DNA of 60,812 nucleotides from Candidatus Thorarchaeota archaeon (GTDB taxonomy: Archaea; Asgardarchaeota; Thorarchaeia; Thorarchaeales; Thorarchaeaceae), in contig JAEOUM010000177.1 in NCBI GenBank assembly GCA_016839275.1, forward strand, positions 1-60,812. The letters are read 5' to 3'. Position 1 is the stretch's first letter; each line of letters opens with the position of its first letter. Position numbers and translations under genes: made by a program. Below, piece by piece: positions 42,929 to 52,564 of this stretch. The notes beneath the pieces are model-generated. The model was not told the DNA's origin. It was given only the letters and a program-made list of their open reading frames with translations, and ran no database searches.

Positions 42929-44344
42929 TCATATCATAGCTCTTTCTATATTCCCTTTTTCCTCTGATAGTAGCGTAGTGTGATATCCGAGTAATCGAGC
43001 ATAGAGCTGCAATGGAAATTTTGTACTAAGTATAGCTTGCTCATTGTATGCGCACTTGATTTCCATTTGGCTCTCTAACATATCATGAATCTGTTTTTCG
43101 TACTCCTCGAGCTCTTCAATCATGTCGTTGTCGAAAAAGAATTGCATATCAGTAGTGGCAGCGAGACCCTTGAAATTAAGATCCTGTGCCTCAGAATAAA
43201 GTTCATCCCACACATCAACTGCTTTCTCTATACTAAAACTCCCATCATCAAGAAGCCATTTATGCCATTCTAAGACCCGAAGATTGTCATTTGAATCAAT
43301 CAATTTACGATCAAAACCAAACTTGTACATTTCTTTTTTCACATCTTCTATACAGTCTTCTGAACAGACATAGAGAACCATGTAACCAGCATCATAACGA
43401 TGTTTCAAAAAGGTAAACAAAACCCTATATTTGACTTCTGAAGACTGATAGAGAAGAAGCCTATGAACATGGGATGTTCCCCCTTCTGCCCCGTCTTGAG
43501 GCGAGATAGACAGTGTTATCCCATCAATAGTCTTCCAATGAACGGACTCGTGCCAGTGATCCTCGAAATTTCTATGCGTCAGTGTTACTAGACTATCATT
43601 ATTTGTCCATAGACAATTCGATGAGGGGAGATGATTGACACCAGAAGTGATGAGTAGGAGCTGAGAATGATCAGCGAGAAGATAAAATGCTGTGGGATTT
43701 AGTAGGTACTTCATTGGTATTTCAATCTCGCTGGGAAATCGCCTATGAAGTATTTTAGGAATCCTGTCACGACCTGCCGATGGCTCGCTGATTATTCTAA
43801 CCTTGATTCCACGTTCAACAGCACTTTGAAGAACTTCACCATGTGTTGATAATAACCATGTCAAATCGGCGCGAGAGAGTAGAAGGTCCAGTTGTTGCTT
43901 TGCCTGGCTTATCATATCAAATAATATTGTCCTAATCGATTCTTTCTCTTGGATGAGTGAAAAATCAGACACTAATTCTTCATCAGCATGGACTTCTGCA
44001 GTATGATGACCTAGATATTGTAGTAGCTCCTGAGATCTGCTAGAGAGGTCTGCAATACGCTCTTTGGCTCGTTCTTTCTCAAGTTTCACTAGCAAAGAGA
44101 TCGATGCTGTCGGGTTGGGAGTTTTCAGTCGGATTGGTTTCCCAAGAAGGCGTTCAATTAATCCGAATTTTTCAAGTTCTGGAAGCAGACGATAGACTTC
44201 TTCTCTCCGGACTCCAGAAGCCTCTGCCGCTTCGGAAACAGTGGGAGTTCCCAAACGCGCCGTTGCAATGAACACTTTTACTTGATTCTCTGTAAGTCCA
44301 AACTCTGACAGAATGTCGAAATTGATGCTGTCCTTACTATTCAA
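42929..44344 (-). CDS. TrmB-family regulator fused to a MEDS sensory domain
   Basis: 471 residues. N-terminal TrmB winged helix (about 10-75: EFGLTENQVKVFIATARLGTPTVSEAAEASGV in parts, VYRLLPELEKFGLIERLLGKP), then a coiled segment, then a phospholipase-D-like fold (about 130-265) of TrmB-type regulators, and finally a MEDS domain (about 285-470: HRLLLYQSSEVKYRVLFTFL, YMVLYVCSEDCIEDVKKEM, LRVLEWHKWLLDDG), known from DcmR sensors. TTG start with AGGTGGGG upstream. It is divergent from the proton ATPase operon and probably controls it. The ligand is unknown. Confidence 0.8.
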   Translation of the reverse strand: MNSKDSINFDILSEFGLTENQVKVFIATARLGTPTVSEAAEASGVRREEVYRLLPELEKFGLIERLLGKPIRLKTPNPTASISLLVKLEKERAKERIADLSSRSQELLQYLGHHTAEVHADEELVSDFSLIQEKESIRTILFDMISQAKQQLDLLLSRADLTWLLSTHGEVLQSAVERGIKVRIISEPSAGRDRIPKILHRRFPSEIEIPMKYLLNPTAFYLLADHSQLLLITSGVNHLPSSNCLWTNNDSLVTLTHRNFEDHWHESVHWKTIDGITLSISPQDGAEGGTSHVHRLLLYQSSEVKYRVLFTFLKHRYDAGYMVLYVCSEDCIEDVKKEMYKFGFDRKLIDSNDNLRVLEWHKWLLDDGSFSIEKAVDVWDELYSEAQDLNFKGLAATTDMQFFFDNDMIEELEEYEKQIHDMLESQMEIKCAYNEQAILSTKFPLQLYARLLGYHTTLLSEEKGNIERAMI

Positions 44345-44383
44345 AAAAGCCCCACCTGTGTAGCAAATTGTGATATTGTTACT

Positions 44384-44395
44384 GTGTATCTACAC
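44384..44395. promoter_or_regulatory. Candidate operator between the TrmB-like gene and the ATPase operon
   Basis: GTGTA-TC-TACAC forms an inverted repeat in the divergent intergenic space, with further GTGTAG and TGTGA elements nearby. TrmB proteins bind inverted repeats; the match is structural, not sequence specific. Confidence 0.3.
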
Positions 44396-44477
44396 TCACA
44401 CCTTCTTAATAATAATCCTTAGTTCCGCTATACATAGAAAGTCAAATTCGTTCAACGAAGATAACGAGGCGGGCTAT

Positions 44478-46919
44478 ATGGATAATACTACTACAACCAC
44501 AAAAGACTTGCAAAAACTGACAATAAATGCGTTGTACGAATCGCTCAAAGCAAGTCCAACAGGACTATCATCTGAGGAAGCAAAAGCAAGATTTGAAAGA
44601 TATGGACCAAATGAACTTCTGGAGAAAAAAGTCAATCCAATATTGCGATTTCTTCGCTACTTCTGGGGACCGATACCCTTTATGATAGAAGCAGCTATGA
44701 TTCTTTCAGCTGTTGTACAACACTGGCCAGACTTCTGGATAATAACTCTAATGCTGTTAATGAACGGAATCGTCGGATTTTATCAGGAGAGCAAGGCAGA
44801 CAGTGCAATTGAGAAACTTAAGGAAAGATTATCGCCCACAGCTCGCGTTCTTCGTGATGGAAACTTGAAACAAATTTCTGCGAGAGAAGTTGTTCCGGGT
44901 GACATCGTACGAATACGTCCTGGAGATATAATTCCAGCTGATTTGAAACTGATTTCGGGAGAATATCTATCTGTCGATCAGTCTGCTCTCACTGGAGAAT
45001 CATTACCCGTGGACAAGTCTGTTGGTGACGTTTCCTTTCAGGGGTCTCCAGTCAGAATGGGAGAGATGGAAGGTTTAGTAGTCAATACGGGGATGAGTAC
45101 ATATTACGGTAGGACTGCCAAGCTAGTTGAGGAAGCTGTAACAAAAAGTCATTTTGAAAAAATCATTAGAAAGATAGGTAACTACCTAATTGCACTAGCT
45201 GTTACTGCTGCAGTTATTGTCTTTGCAGTGGGGATTATTCGAGGAGATAATATTCTCGAGAATATCAGATTCGTTCTTGTTCTAACCGTAGCAGCAATCC
45301 CGGTAGCATTGCCAGCTGTTCTCTCGGTGACAATGGCAGTTGGTGCAGTGGCTCTTGCTAAGAAAGGGGCAATTGTTAGCAAACTAGCAGCTATAGAAGA
45401 AATGGCTGGAGTGGATATTCTTTGTACAGATAAGACGGGGACTATAACCAAAAACGAGCTGAGCATTGGTTCTATAAAACCATATGGCGATTTCACAGAG
45501 AAAGACGTTTTGCGGTTCGGGCTCTTGGCATCCAAAAAAGGAAATAACGATGCGATAGACGACGCAATAATTTATCGTGCGGAATCAGATCCTAATCGTG
45601 AGCCTGTCACCAACCTAAAGCTGCTTGAATTCAAACCGTTTGATCCCGTTTCAAAGAGAACTGAGGCTACATTCGAGTCTTCTGATAGTAGTCAGTTCAA
45701 GGTATCGAAAGGAGCCCCACAAGTCATTGCAGGTCTGACAAATGAATCAGATAGTATTAATGATCAGATTGACAAGGATGTATTGACTTTCGCGGAGAAG
45801 GGATATCGAGCATTAGGCGTTGCAAAAACTAGTTCAGATAATTCGTGGCATTTCGTAGGTTTGTTAGCACTCTTTGATCCACCGCGTGATGATTCTGCTG
45901 AGACCATAGCAAGCGCACAAAAAATGGGGATAAATGTGAAGATGGTCACAGGAGATCATGTAGCAATTGCAAAGGAGATTGCAAGTAGGGTCGGTCTAGG
46001 CCAAAACATGGCGCTACCTAAAAATTTCACTGATGTATCTGATGACGTGGCTGAACCTATCGTCGAGTCTGTTGATGGATTTGCCCAGGTATATCCTGAA
46101 CATAAATACCGAATTGTAAGCCTTCTTCAAGATAAAAATCATATAGTTGGGATGACTGGGGATGGTGTTAATGATGCCCCTGCTTTGAAGAAAGCAGATG
46201 TTGGAATCGCAGTAGAAGGTTCAACAGATGTAGCTAAATCAGCTGCGGATATCGTTCTCACTGGAGTTGGCATCTCAGTAATTGTAGATGCAATAAAGAA
46301 CAGCCGAAAAATTTTCCAACGAATGAGTAATTATTCAATCTATCGTATTGCAGAATCAATACGAGTGATTCTTTTCATTGCAGCAGCAATACTGGTATTT
46401 CAGTTTTATCCAGTCACCCCAATTATGATTGTGCTACTTGCGTTACTGAACGATTTACCAATAATGACCATTGCTTATGATAATGTGAAGTACTCTAAGA
46501 CTCCTGAACGATGGAATTCGAAAATGCTCTTAGGAATGGCAACTTTCTTGGGAATAATCGGTGTAACTGCTTCATTTGGAATCTTTGTCATTGGAGACAC
46601 AGTCTTTCATCTAAGTCGTGCAGTCCTCCAATCATTCATTTATCTAAAACTTTCCGTGGCCGGACATCTCACTCTTCTTGTTGCCCGGACACGAGGACCA
46701 TTCTGGTCTGTGAAACCTGCTCTACCCTTGATTTCTGCAATAATTGGAACACAATTTATTGCCACATTGATCACTGTGTACGGATTTCTACTTCCAGCGA
46801 TGGGATGGGGCCTTGCCCTTTTCGTTTGGGGCTATGCTCTAGTGTGGTTCTTAATCACTGATGTGTTGAAGACTGTCTTCTACAAGCATGGCGGTCTTGC
46901 AGTATTAGAAGAAATGTAA
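44478..46919 (+). CDS. P-type ATPase, P3A proton pump
   Basis: 813 residues from the ATG at 44478; an upstream reading to 44370 adds an unlikely hydrophobic stretch. It has all P-type hallmarks: [11 protein letters not shown] (actuator TGES), [11 protein letters not shown] with the phosphorylated Asp at residue 318, [14 protein letters not shown], and [20 protein letters not shown]. The architecture (short N-terminal cytoplasmic part with [20 protein letters not shown], no metal-binding domain) is that of plasma-membrane proton-efflux ATPases. A membrane pump, probably expelling protons at the cost of ATP. First gene of the arginine-related run; GAGGCGGG upstream is a weak ribosome site. Confidence 0.9.
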   Translation: MDNTTTTTKDLQKLTINALYESLKASPTGLSSEEAKARFERYGPNELLEKKVNPILRFLRYFWGPIPFMIEAAMILSAVVQHWPDFWIITLMLLMNGIVGFYQESKADSAIEKLKERLSPTARVLRDGNLKQISAREVVPGDIVRIRPGDIIPADLKLISGEYLSVDQSALTGESLPVDKSVGDVSFQGSPVRMGEMEGLVVNTGMSTYYGRTAKLVEEAVTKSHFEKIIRKIGNYLIALAVTAAVIVFAVGIIRGDNILENIRFVLVLTVAAIPVALPAVLSVTMAVGAVALAKKGAIVSKLAAIEEMAGVDILCTDKTGTITKNELSIGSIKPYGDFTEKDVLRFGLLASKKGNNDAIDDAIIYRAESDPNREPVTNLKLLEFKPFDPVSKRTEATFESSDSSQFKVSKGAPQVIAGLTNESDSINDQIDKDVLTFAEKGYRALGVAKTSSDNSWHFVGLLALFDPPRDDSAETIASAQKMGINVKMVTGDHVAIAKEIASRVGLGQNMALPKNFTDVSDDVAEPIVESVDGFAQVYPEHKYRIVSLLQDKNHIVGMTGDGVNDAPALKKADVGIAVEGSTDVAKSAADIVLTGVGISVIVDAIKNSRKIFQRMSNYSIYRIAESIRVILFIAAAILVFQFYPVTPIMIVLLALLNDLPIMTIAYDNVKYSKTPERWNSKMLLGMATFLGIIGVTASFGIFVIGDTVFHLSRAVLQSFIYLKLSVAGHLTLLVARTRGPFWSVKPALPLISAIIGTQFIATLITVYGFLLPAMGWGLALFVWGYALVWFLITDVLKTVFYKHGGLAVLEEM

Positions 46920-46936
46920 AAAACGGAGAGAAAAAA

Positions 46937-48511
46937 ATGTCAATCAAAAGCTCTGACCAAGGCGAAGAGAAGGTTAGCAAGGGCAGCTTAAAGCGAGACC
47001 TTGGATTGACAACTCTTGTCGCACTTGGCGTGGGGAGCATAATAGGTTCAGGCATGTTTGCCATGCCTGCTGTAATGGGATCCGTTGCAGGTCCAGCATT
47101 AATTATTGCAATCGTGCTGACCGGCATCGTAACAACACTGCTAGCTATTTCTTATGCAGAATTAGGTTCAGCATTTCCGCTTAGTGGAGGGCCATATTCA
47201 CTTCCCAGACTAGCACTTGGGGATACTGGTGGCTTTCTAATGGGATGGGGATACTTTCTCTATGCATTTATTGGAACAGCGGCAATCATTGATATTTTTG
47301 TCACATACCTAGCATTTTGGGTACCAGGTCTTGCTATAGGAGAAACTCTAACACCTCTTGGAATCATAATTGCAGTAGTTGCATTGTGGATATTCACCGC
47401 AATCAATGTTGTCGGTGTAAAGTGGGGAGGACTCTATAGTCTCGTAACGACAATCGGAAAAATAATTCCATTGATAGTTTTTGCAGCAGTAGGACTGTCT
47501 TTCTTCAGCGGAGTGAACTTCGTACCACTATTACCATTTGGGCTCACTGGTGTCACTCTAGCGATGGCCTTTGAATTCTGGGCATTCACAGGTTTCGAAT
47601 CCGTAGTAGTTCCAACAGAAGAGGTCAAGAATCCTGAGAAGACTATTCCTCGTGCAATGTTATTGACCATGGCAATTGTCATAACTGTCTATGTATTGAT
47701 TGCAATCGCATTCGTAGGCATGATCAATTGGAGTGGTCTTGGTATCGCAGTTGGCGATTGGGGTAGTATTGGTAATCTTACTTCACCATTATCAAATGTT
47801 GCACAAGCAGCAGGATTACCCATTCTGGCAATTGTAGCAACAATCGGAGCACTCATATCCACTGCTGGTAGCGGAGGCGACTGGGTTCTTCTTCAAGGTA
47901 GAATTCCATATGCAATGGCAAAAGACGGACTCTTCTGGGGGCCGATGGATTCTGTGCATCATAAATGGGGAACTCCATTCGTTGCACTAATATTTGCATC
48001 AGTTATGACAATGATCATTCAGATATTTATACCAAATTTCCCATCAGTTGCTCTGATAGCATCTATTACTGCACTTGTTCCATATGCGGCAGCAGTCTTG
48101 TCAGTACCTATCCTAAGAAAGACGAAACCCAATGTCAACAGACCATTCAAGCTACCTGTTCCAATTTTGATTACAGGCTTGGGCTTTATCTTGGCAACTC
48201 TACTAATCTATTGGGCATCATGGCCTTGGACACTTGTGGGAGCAATTCTCATGCTCATTGGATATCCACTATATCTGACATTCAAAGGTAAGAAGTTTGA
48301 GTTCACGCGCAGTCTATGGATTCTAGTGTACCTAGTGTTCATAATTGTGATGTCGTATGTTGGAGATACCAACTTCATCTACGAAAACTTCCTTCCGATT
48401 GGACCACTGGGTCTAATTCCAATGCCTTACGATATGATTGTAGTGACTATTTTTGCAATAGCAATCTACGCATGGGCATACAAAGCCAATACTAAGGAAA
48501 TCATGAACTAG
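46937..48511 (+). CDS. APC-family amino acid permease (arginine/ornithine antiporter candidate)
   Basis: 524 residues with about 12 spans. The first span has the APC substrate motif VGSIIGSGMFAMPAVMGSVAGPA; GYFLYAFIGTAAIID and GFESVVVPTEEVKNPEKTIPRAM (consensus F-x-G-F-E-x-x-x-x-x-x-E-E-x-x-N-P-x-x) are also typical. It sits between a proton ATPase and the OTC gene, so exchange of arginine for ornithine is the likely role, an inference from context. GGAGAG lies about ten bases before the ATG. Confidence 0.85.
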   Translation: MSIKSSDQGEEKVSKGSLKRDLGLTTLVALGVGSIIGSGMFAMPAVMGSVAGPALIIAIVLTGIVTTLLAISYAELGSAFPLSGGPYSLPRLALGDTGGFLMGWGYFLYAFIGTAAIIDIFVTYLAFWVPGLAIGETLTPLGIIIAVVALWIFTAINVVGVKWGGLYSLVTTIGKIIPLIVFAAVGLSFFSGVNFVPLLPFGLTGVTLAMAFEFWAFTGFESVVVPTEEVKNPEKTIPRAMLLTMAIVITVYVLIAIAFVGMINWSGLGIAVGDWGSIGNLTSPLSNVAQAAGLPILAIVATIGALISTAGSGGDWVLLQGRIPYAMAKDGLFWGPMDSVHHKWGTPFVALIFASVMTMIIQIFIPNFPSVALIASITALVPYAAAVLSVPILRKTKPNVNRPFKLPVPILITGLGFILATLLIYWASWPWTLVGAILMLIGYPLYLTFKGKKFEFTRSLWILVYLVFIIVMSYVGDTNFIYENFLPIGPLGLIPMPYDMIVVTIFAIAIYAWAYKANTKEIMN

Positions 48512-48528
48512 AAGGAGATGAAAGGAAC

Positions 48529-49455
48529 ATGGCACACTCTATACTATCTGTTGCAGACCTGTCCACAGAGGATATGAACCATATCTTCTCTCGATCATTG
48601 AAACTCAAATCGCAATTGAAACAACATGAGAGTGTGCACGTCCTTGAAAATAAGGTCGCAGGGCTTCTTTTTGAGAAGCCCTCTACCCGGACGCGCACGA
48701 GCTTTCAGACTGCTGTACTGAGATTGGGCGGTCAGGCAGTGTATCTTCCTTCAAGTGAATTGCAGCTTAGTCGTGGTGAACCGATAAAGGATACAGCTCG
48801 AATCCTCGGTAGCTACTTGGATACAATTATAGCAAGGGTATATAGTCATCAGACTGTTACAGATCTTGCAAGATATTCTGACGTCCCTGTATTTAATGGA
48901 CTGAGTGACTTAGAACACCCAACCCAAATAGTGTGTGATTTGTTTACGGTAAAGGAAGTAAAGAAAGACCTAGAGGGGTTAACTCTCGCCTTTATCGGAG
49001 ATGGAAACAATGTTTCAAATTCGCTATTATTGGGAACTGCACTTACAGGAATGAACATGAATTTGGCATGTCCAGAAGGACATGATCCAGATAAGGCGAT
49101 TCTAGAGAGAGCAAAAAGGATTGCTAATGAAACAGGTTCAAAATTGCAGATAGTTCGTAATCCCGAAGAGGCTGCAAAAGATGCAGACGTTCTGTACACA
49201 GATGTCTGGGTCAGTATGGGAGAAGAGAAAGAGAGAGAGGAACGTCTCAAGACTTTCCAAGGATATCAGATCAATGCAAATCTACTCGCACTTGCAGCAA
49301 AAGACGCTGTCGTGATGCATTGCCTGCCAGCTCATAGAGGGCTCGAGATTACAGATGATGTAATTGAGGGAGACCAATCTATTGTTTGGGAGCAGGGAGA
49401 GAATAAACTGTATGGAGCGATTGGGCTTCTTGACTTCTTCTTAGGAGGTAAGTAA
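48529..49455 (+). CDS. arcB: Ornithine carbamoyltransferase
   Basis: 308 residues. Key motifs: FEKPSTRTRTSFQ (carbamoyl phosphate loop, STRTR), DLEHPTQIVCDL (HPxQ), and MHCLPAHRG (HCLP, ornithine loop). In the arginine deiminase route it runs in the catabolic direction, splitting citrulline into ornithine and carbamoyl phosphate. GGAGATGAAAGG precedes the ATG. It lies between the permease gene and the deiminase gene, which starts one base after its stop. Confidence 0.93.
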   Translation: MAHSILSVADLSTEDMNHIFSRSLKLKSQLKQHESVHVLENKVAGLLFEKPSTRTRTSFQTAVLRLGGQAVYLPSSELQLSRGEPIKDTARILGSYLDTIIARVYSHQTVTDLARYSDVPVFNGLSDLEHPTQIVCDLFTVKEVKKDLEGLTLAFIGDGNNVSNSLLLGTALTGMNMNLACPEGHDPDKAILERAKRIANETGSKLQIVRNPEEAAKDADVLYTDVWVSMGEEKEREERLKTFQGYQINANLLALAAKDAVVMHCLPAHRGLEITDDVIEGDQSIVWEQGENKLYGAIGLLDFFLGGK

Positions 49456-49456
49456 A

Positions 49457-50758
49457 ATGGAAACAAAAATCAGAGCTGAATGGGATACACTCCGTTCAGT
49501 AGCTATTCATAGATCAGGAATGGAGATGTTCTTTGGACTCCTTGAACCATATGCCTCGCTCTATGAACGTGCCTTCAGTCAGAATGGTGCAATACGAGAA
49601 CATGAGCGGTTAGAACATGTTCTGAAACATGAATTCCGAATCAAGGTTTTTCGGTTGAGAGATACAATAGTACAGGCTGCTGAACAGAGTCAAGAGATTC
49701 ATGATAGACTTGCGAAAGCAGCCCATGATGTTATTGAGGTATCAGGCAATACTGCAGATATCAAATTAGCACGTGGCGAACTCGAGAAAAACAAGGATAT
49801 ACTCGATCCTGGTCATTTCTTTGACATCCTGCTCTTGAATCCTCAGATTGAATTGGAGAGCGAGAAAGGCACAAGAATGATTCACTTGAACATTACAGAG
49901 AAACAACCTCTATCGAATATCTACTTCATGAGGGACCAACAAGCCGTGACAGACAAGGGTATTTTTCTATCTCGCATGAGTAAACCGCAGCGCAGAAGAG
50001 AGCCTACCGTCACGAAAATATTATGGGATGTCCTAGGAGCCAAAATTGTACATCCTGTCACGGAACCAGGAACATTCGAAGGCGGGGATTTCATACCTCT
50101 CAAAGACTTCGCTCTTGTAGGTGTTGGAGACCGAACAAATGAATCCGGAATCGAACAACTACTGAAATATGGTGTCGGATTCGATGAAGTCGGAGTCGTT
50201 CATCAACCTAATCACCCACTCATTCCAACTGATGACATAGACCCTATGATTGACATGCACCTTGACACATACTTCAATATTGCCTCTAAGGGTGTTGCTG
50301 TAGGCTTAAAACCGCTCTTGAAAGGAGCGAAAGTGGACATCTATAGCAGAAAAGGTCCAGGAGAATATGAGAAGGAGAAAGAGAACACAGACTTGCTCAG
50401 TTACATAACTGGGTGGGGATTTGATGTGGTTGGAATAACCACACTTGAACAACTCAGCTATGCGTCAAACTTTCTCACAATCAAAGATGGGACTATATTA
50501 GCTGTTGAAGTCGAGAGAGATATCAAAGATGTTCTTTTCAATCTTAAAAATAAGGCGAAGGCTGAACCAGAGAGATATGGAGGTCTTCTTGCGCAAGCAG
50601 AGAAAGACTATGAATTTCTTAAGAACGAGTCTGAATTCTTCCCACACAAAAGAGAGATCTATCAACATGGGATTGATGCATATCCCATGGTCCTCAAGAA
50701 TCTCACAGGTGGATATGGAGCAGCACATTGTATGACTGCGGCACTAGAGAGAAGGTAG
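49457..50758 (+). CDS. arcA: Arginine deiminase
   Basis: 433 residues. The enzyme hydrolyses arginine to citrulline and ammonia. The guanidino-modifying fold is clear: YFMRDQQAVT (with the Asp), TFEGGDFIPL (Glu-Gly-Gly-Asp), DMHLDTYFN (catalytic His) and the C-terminal AAHCMTAALERR with the catalytic Cys. Length close to bacterial ArcA (about 410). Begins right after arcB, with AGGAGG upstream. First committed step of the fermentation unit here. Confidence 0.95.
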   Translation: METKIRAEWDTLRSVAIHRSGMEMFFGLLEPYASLYERAFSQNGAIREHERLEHVLKHEFRIKVFRLRDTIVQAAEQSQEIHDRLAKAAHDVIEVSGNTADIKLARGELEKNKDILDPGHFFDILLLNPQIELESEKGTRMIHLNITEKQPLSNIYFMRDQQAVTDKGIFLSRMSKPQRRREPTVTKILWDVLGAKIVHPVTEPGTFEGGDFIPLKDFALVGVGDRTNESGIEQLLKYGVGFDEVGVVHQPNHPLIPTDDIDPMIDMHLDTYFNIASKGVAVGLKPLLKGAKVDIYSRKGPGEYEKEKENTDLLSYITGWGFDVVGITTLEQLSYASNFLTIKDGTILAVEVERDIKDVLFNLKNKAKAEPERYGGLLAQAEKDYEFLKNESEFFPHKREIYQHGIDAYPMVLKNLTGGYGAAHCMTAALERR

Positions 50759-50764
50759 GTGCAG

Positions 50765-51739
50765 ATGGCATCTGATGAAAACAAGACACGAATCATGGTT
50801 GCTTTGGGTGGAAACGCAATTCTGAAGCATACTGAGCAAGGAACAGCTACAGATCAATTGAGAAATGTAAGATTAACATCTAAAATGTTGGTGGAACTTA
50901 TTCTAGATGGTTACCAACTTGCAATCACACATGGAAATGGTCCACAAGTTGGTGATATTTTATTGAAAAATGAATTAGCAAAATCATCCTTACCACCAAT
51001 GCCTCTTGATATCTGTAGTAGTGAAAGCCAAGGTATGATAGGCTACATGTTACAGCAGAGTATGTATTCGGAATTGCATCTGGCAGGACTAGATTCTTCT
51101 ATTGCTACGATTGTCACCCAAACAGTAGTGAATTCAGATGATCCTGCATTTACTCATCCTTCAAAACCTGTGGGGCCATTCTATACAGCTATGGAAGCCT
51201 CTAAACTCAGAAACGAGAAAGGCTGGACTGTAATTGATGATAGTGGTCGAGGCTTTCGACGTGTAGTTCCTTCACCACAACCGGTCCAAATTTTGGAAGA
51301 AACTGCAATTAAAACTCTCTTTGACGAGGGAATAATGGTTGTAGCATCTGGAGGTGGAGGAGTCCCTGTCGTCATAGAAGAGGATGGATCAGTTAGAGGT
51401 GTTGAAGGAGTGATTGATAAAGATCGAGCCGCAGTACTTCTAGCACAGATAATATCAGCTGATATACTCCTAATACTTACAGATGTGAAGAATGTATATG
51501 TAGACTATAATCGTCCTAACCAAACTCCACTCCATAATATTTCAGTTGAAGAAGCAAAGAAATTAGCTGCAGACGGGCAATTTGCAGAAGGCAGCATGGC
51601 ACCTAAGGTCGAATCAGCCATTAGATTCGTTGAAGAAGGGGGAAAGAAAGCGATAATAACATCTATAGACAATGCTCGTCAGTCCTTAGATGGTAAATGT
51701 GGGACAGTGATTTCAAAAACGAAGTTGCATAGTTGGTGA
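50765..51739 (+). CDS. arcC: Carbamate kinase
   Basis: 324 residues from the ATG at 50765, with GGTAGGTG just upstream; a GTG at 50759 is possible. It turns carbamoyl phosphate and ADP into ATP, CO2 and ammonia, the energy-yielding step. Motifs are VALGGNAILK (N-terminal phosphate loop), THGNGPQVGDILLKNEL, ASGGGGVPVVIEEDG, and GVIDKDRAAVLLAQII with the Lys-Asp-Arg. Length matches the family. Directly after arcA. Confidence 0.95.
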   Translation: MASDENKTRIMVALGGNAILKHTEQGTATDQLRNVRLTSKMLVELILDGYQLAITHGNGPQVGDILLKNELAKSSLPPMPLDICSSESQGMIGYMLQQSMYSELHLAGLDSSIATIVTQTVVNSDDPAFTHPSKPVGPFYTAMEASKLRNEKGWTVIDDSGRGFRRVVPSPQPVQILEETAIKTLFDEGIMVVASGGGGVPVVIEEDGSVRGVEGVIDKDRAAVLLAQIISADILLILTDVKNVYVDYNRPNQTPLHNISVEEAKKLAADGQFAEGSMAPKVESAIRFVEEGGKKAIITSIDNARQSLDGKCGTVISKTKLHSW

Positions 51740-51744
51740 AGACA

Positions 51745-52128
51745 ATGGGACAGCTAATAGATTTGATCAAAGAATATGAAAATACGAAGAAAGAGGATTT
51801 GGATTACAAAGCGATACTTGTGCTTGAGATGATTGAAAAAACCATAACCTATCCGCCTCTTGAAACCTTCGCTAAAAAGGACATTTCGAACGCTGGGGAT
51901 TGTGTTCAACAGCTTGTAAGAGATTTGAAAAAGAAAAAACGATACCTATTTGCTGTGAGAATATCGAAGATTTGGAAAAATAGAGAACACCTTTGTCAAT
52001 TAGCCAAGAATTGGCACGAGATTAGGGATGACTTCATGGATGAAATTGAGTATCATGAAGAAATCAAATGGCTAAGAGATGAGCGTACAAAACTGCTAAA
52101 GAAACATGGTGAAGCAATATCAAAATAA
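51745..52128 (+). CDS. Small protein of unknown function at the end of the arginine operon
   Basis: 127 residues. Charged and helical, with no membrane segment or recognised motif; a KKKK-rich run (RDLKKKKRYLFAVRI) lies near residue 60. It starts five bases after arcC, so it should be cotranscribed. An upstream TTG in frame at 51733 overlaps arcC. Function unknown; a regulatory or scaffold role for the pathway is speculation. Confidence 0.6.
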   Translation: MGQLIDLIKEYENTKKEDLDYKAILVLEMIEKTITYPPLETFAKKDISNAGDCVQQLVRDLKKKKRYLFAVRISKIWKNREHLCQLAKNWHEIRDDFMDEIEYHEEIKWLRDERTKLLKKHGEAISK

Positions 52129-52210
52129 TATTCAGTAGATATTTTCAGTTGCTGGTTTATTTCGTTTGTTATTATTCGATTTGAATAGATGTTCAACAAA
52201 AGATAATTTG

Positions 52211-52220
52211 TGTTTATATT
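52211..52220 (+). promoter_or_regulatory. TATA box ahead of the second permease unit
   Basis: TGTTTATATT lies about 130 bases upstream of the PCP_red gene, in a 220-base gap with no normal gene. It is followed by a strong ribosome site AAGGAG (52248-52253) and a TTG at 52260. Confidence 0.4.
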
Positions 52221-52351
52221 TTTGTTCATCTCTCCTCTTAGGATTAGAAGGAGATTGTTTTGAAAAAAACTACTAATTCTAGTTTTGGCATTAGATGCAT
52301 TCATTCTCTTTGTAACATTAATCGTTGTACCTCTATAAGGAGGCGCACCTT

Positions 52352-52564
52352 ATGCAATTCCTGGATACGCAATCAATGAAATGGTCAGAAGAAGTCCTGA
52401 AAATACTTGATAGAATTCCTATATTTGCTCGAGCTATGGCAAGGAAATCGATTGAAAAACGTGCAAAAGAAATCGGAGCAAATATGATTGAAGAGAGTTT
52501 AGTTCAAGCAATTTCCAATAAAATGGGGATGCGAAAGGAGTCTAGTGATAATGACAAATCATGA
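52352..52564 (+). CDS. PCP_red-family protein (stand-alone, 70 residues)
   Basis: 70 residues from the ATG at 52352, which has AAGGAGG nine bases upstream; the longer frame from 52325 lacks this. MKWSEEVLKILDRIPIFARAMARKSIEKRAKEIG matches the small helical domain found at the end of protochlorophyllide reductase subunit B (pattern W-x-x-E-x-L-x-x-L-x-R-x-P-x-F-x-R-x-M-x-R). Here it is alone, as in many non-photosynthetic prokaryotes, where its role is unknown. It overlaps the start of the permease gene. Confidence 0.8.
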   Translation: MQFLDTQSMKWSEEVLKILDRIPIFARAMARKSIEKRAKEIGANMIEESLVQAISNKMGMRKESSDNDKS

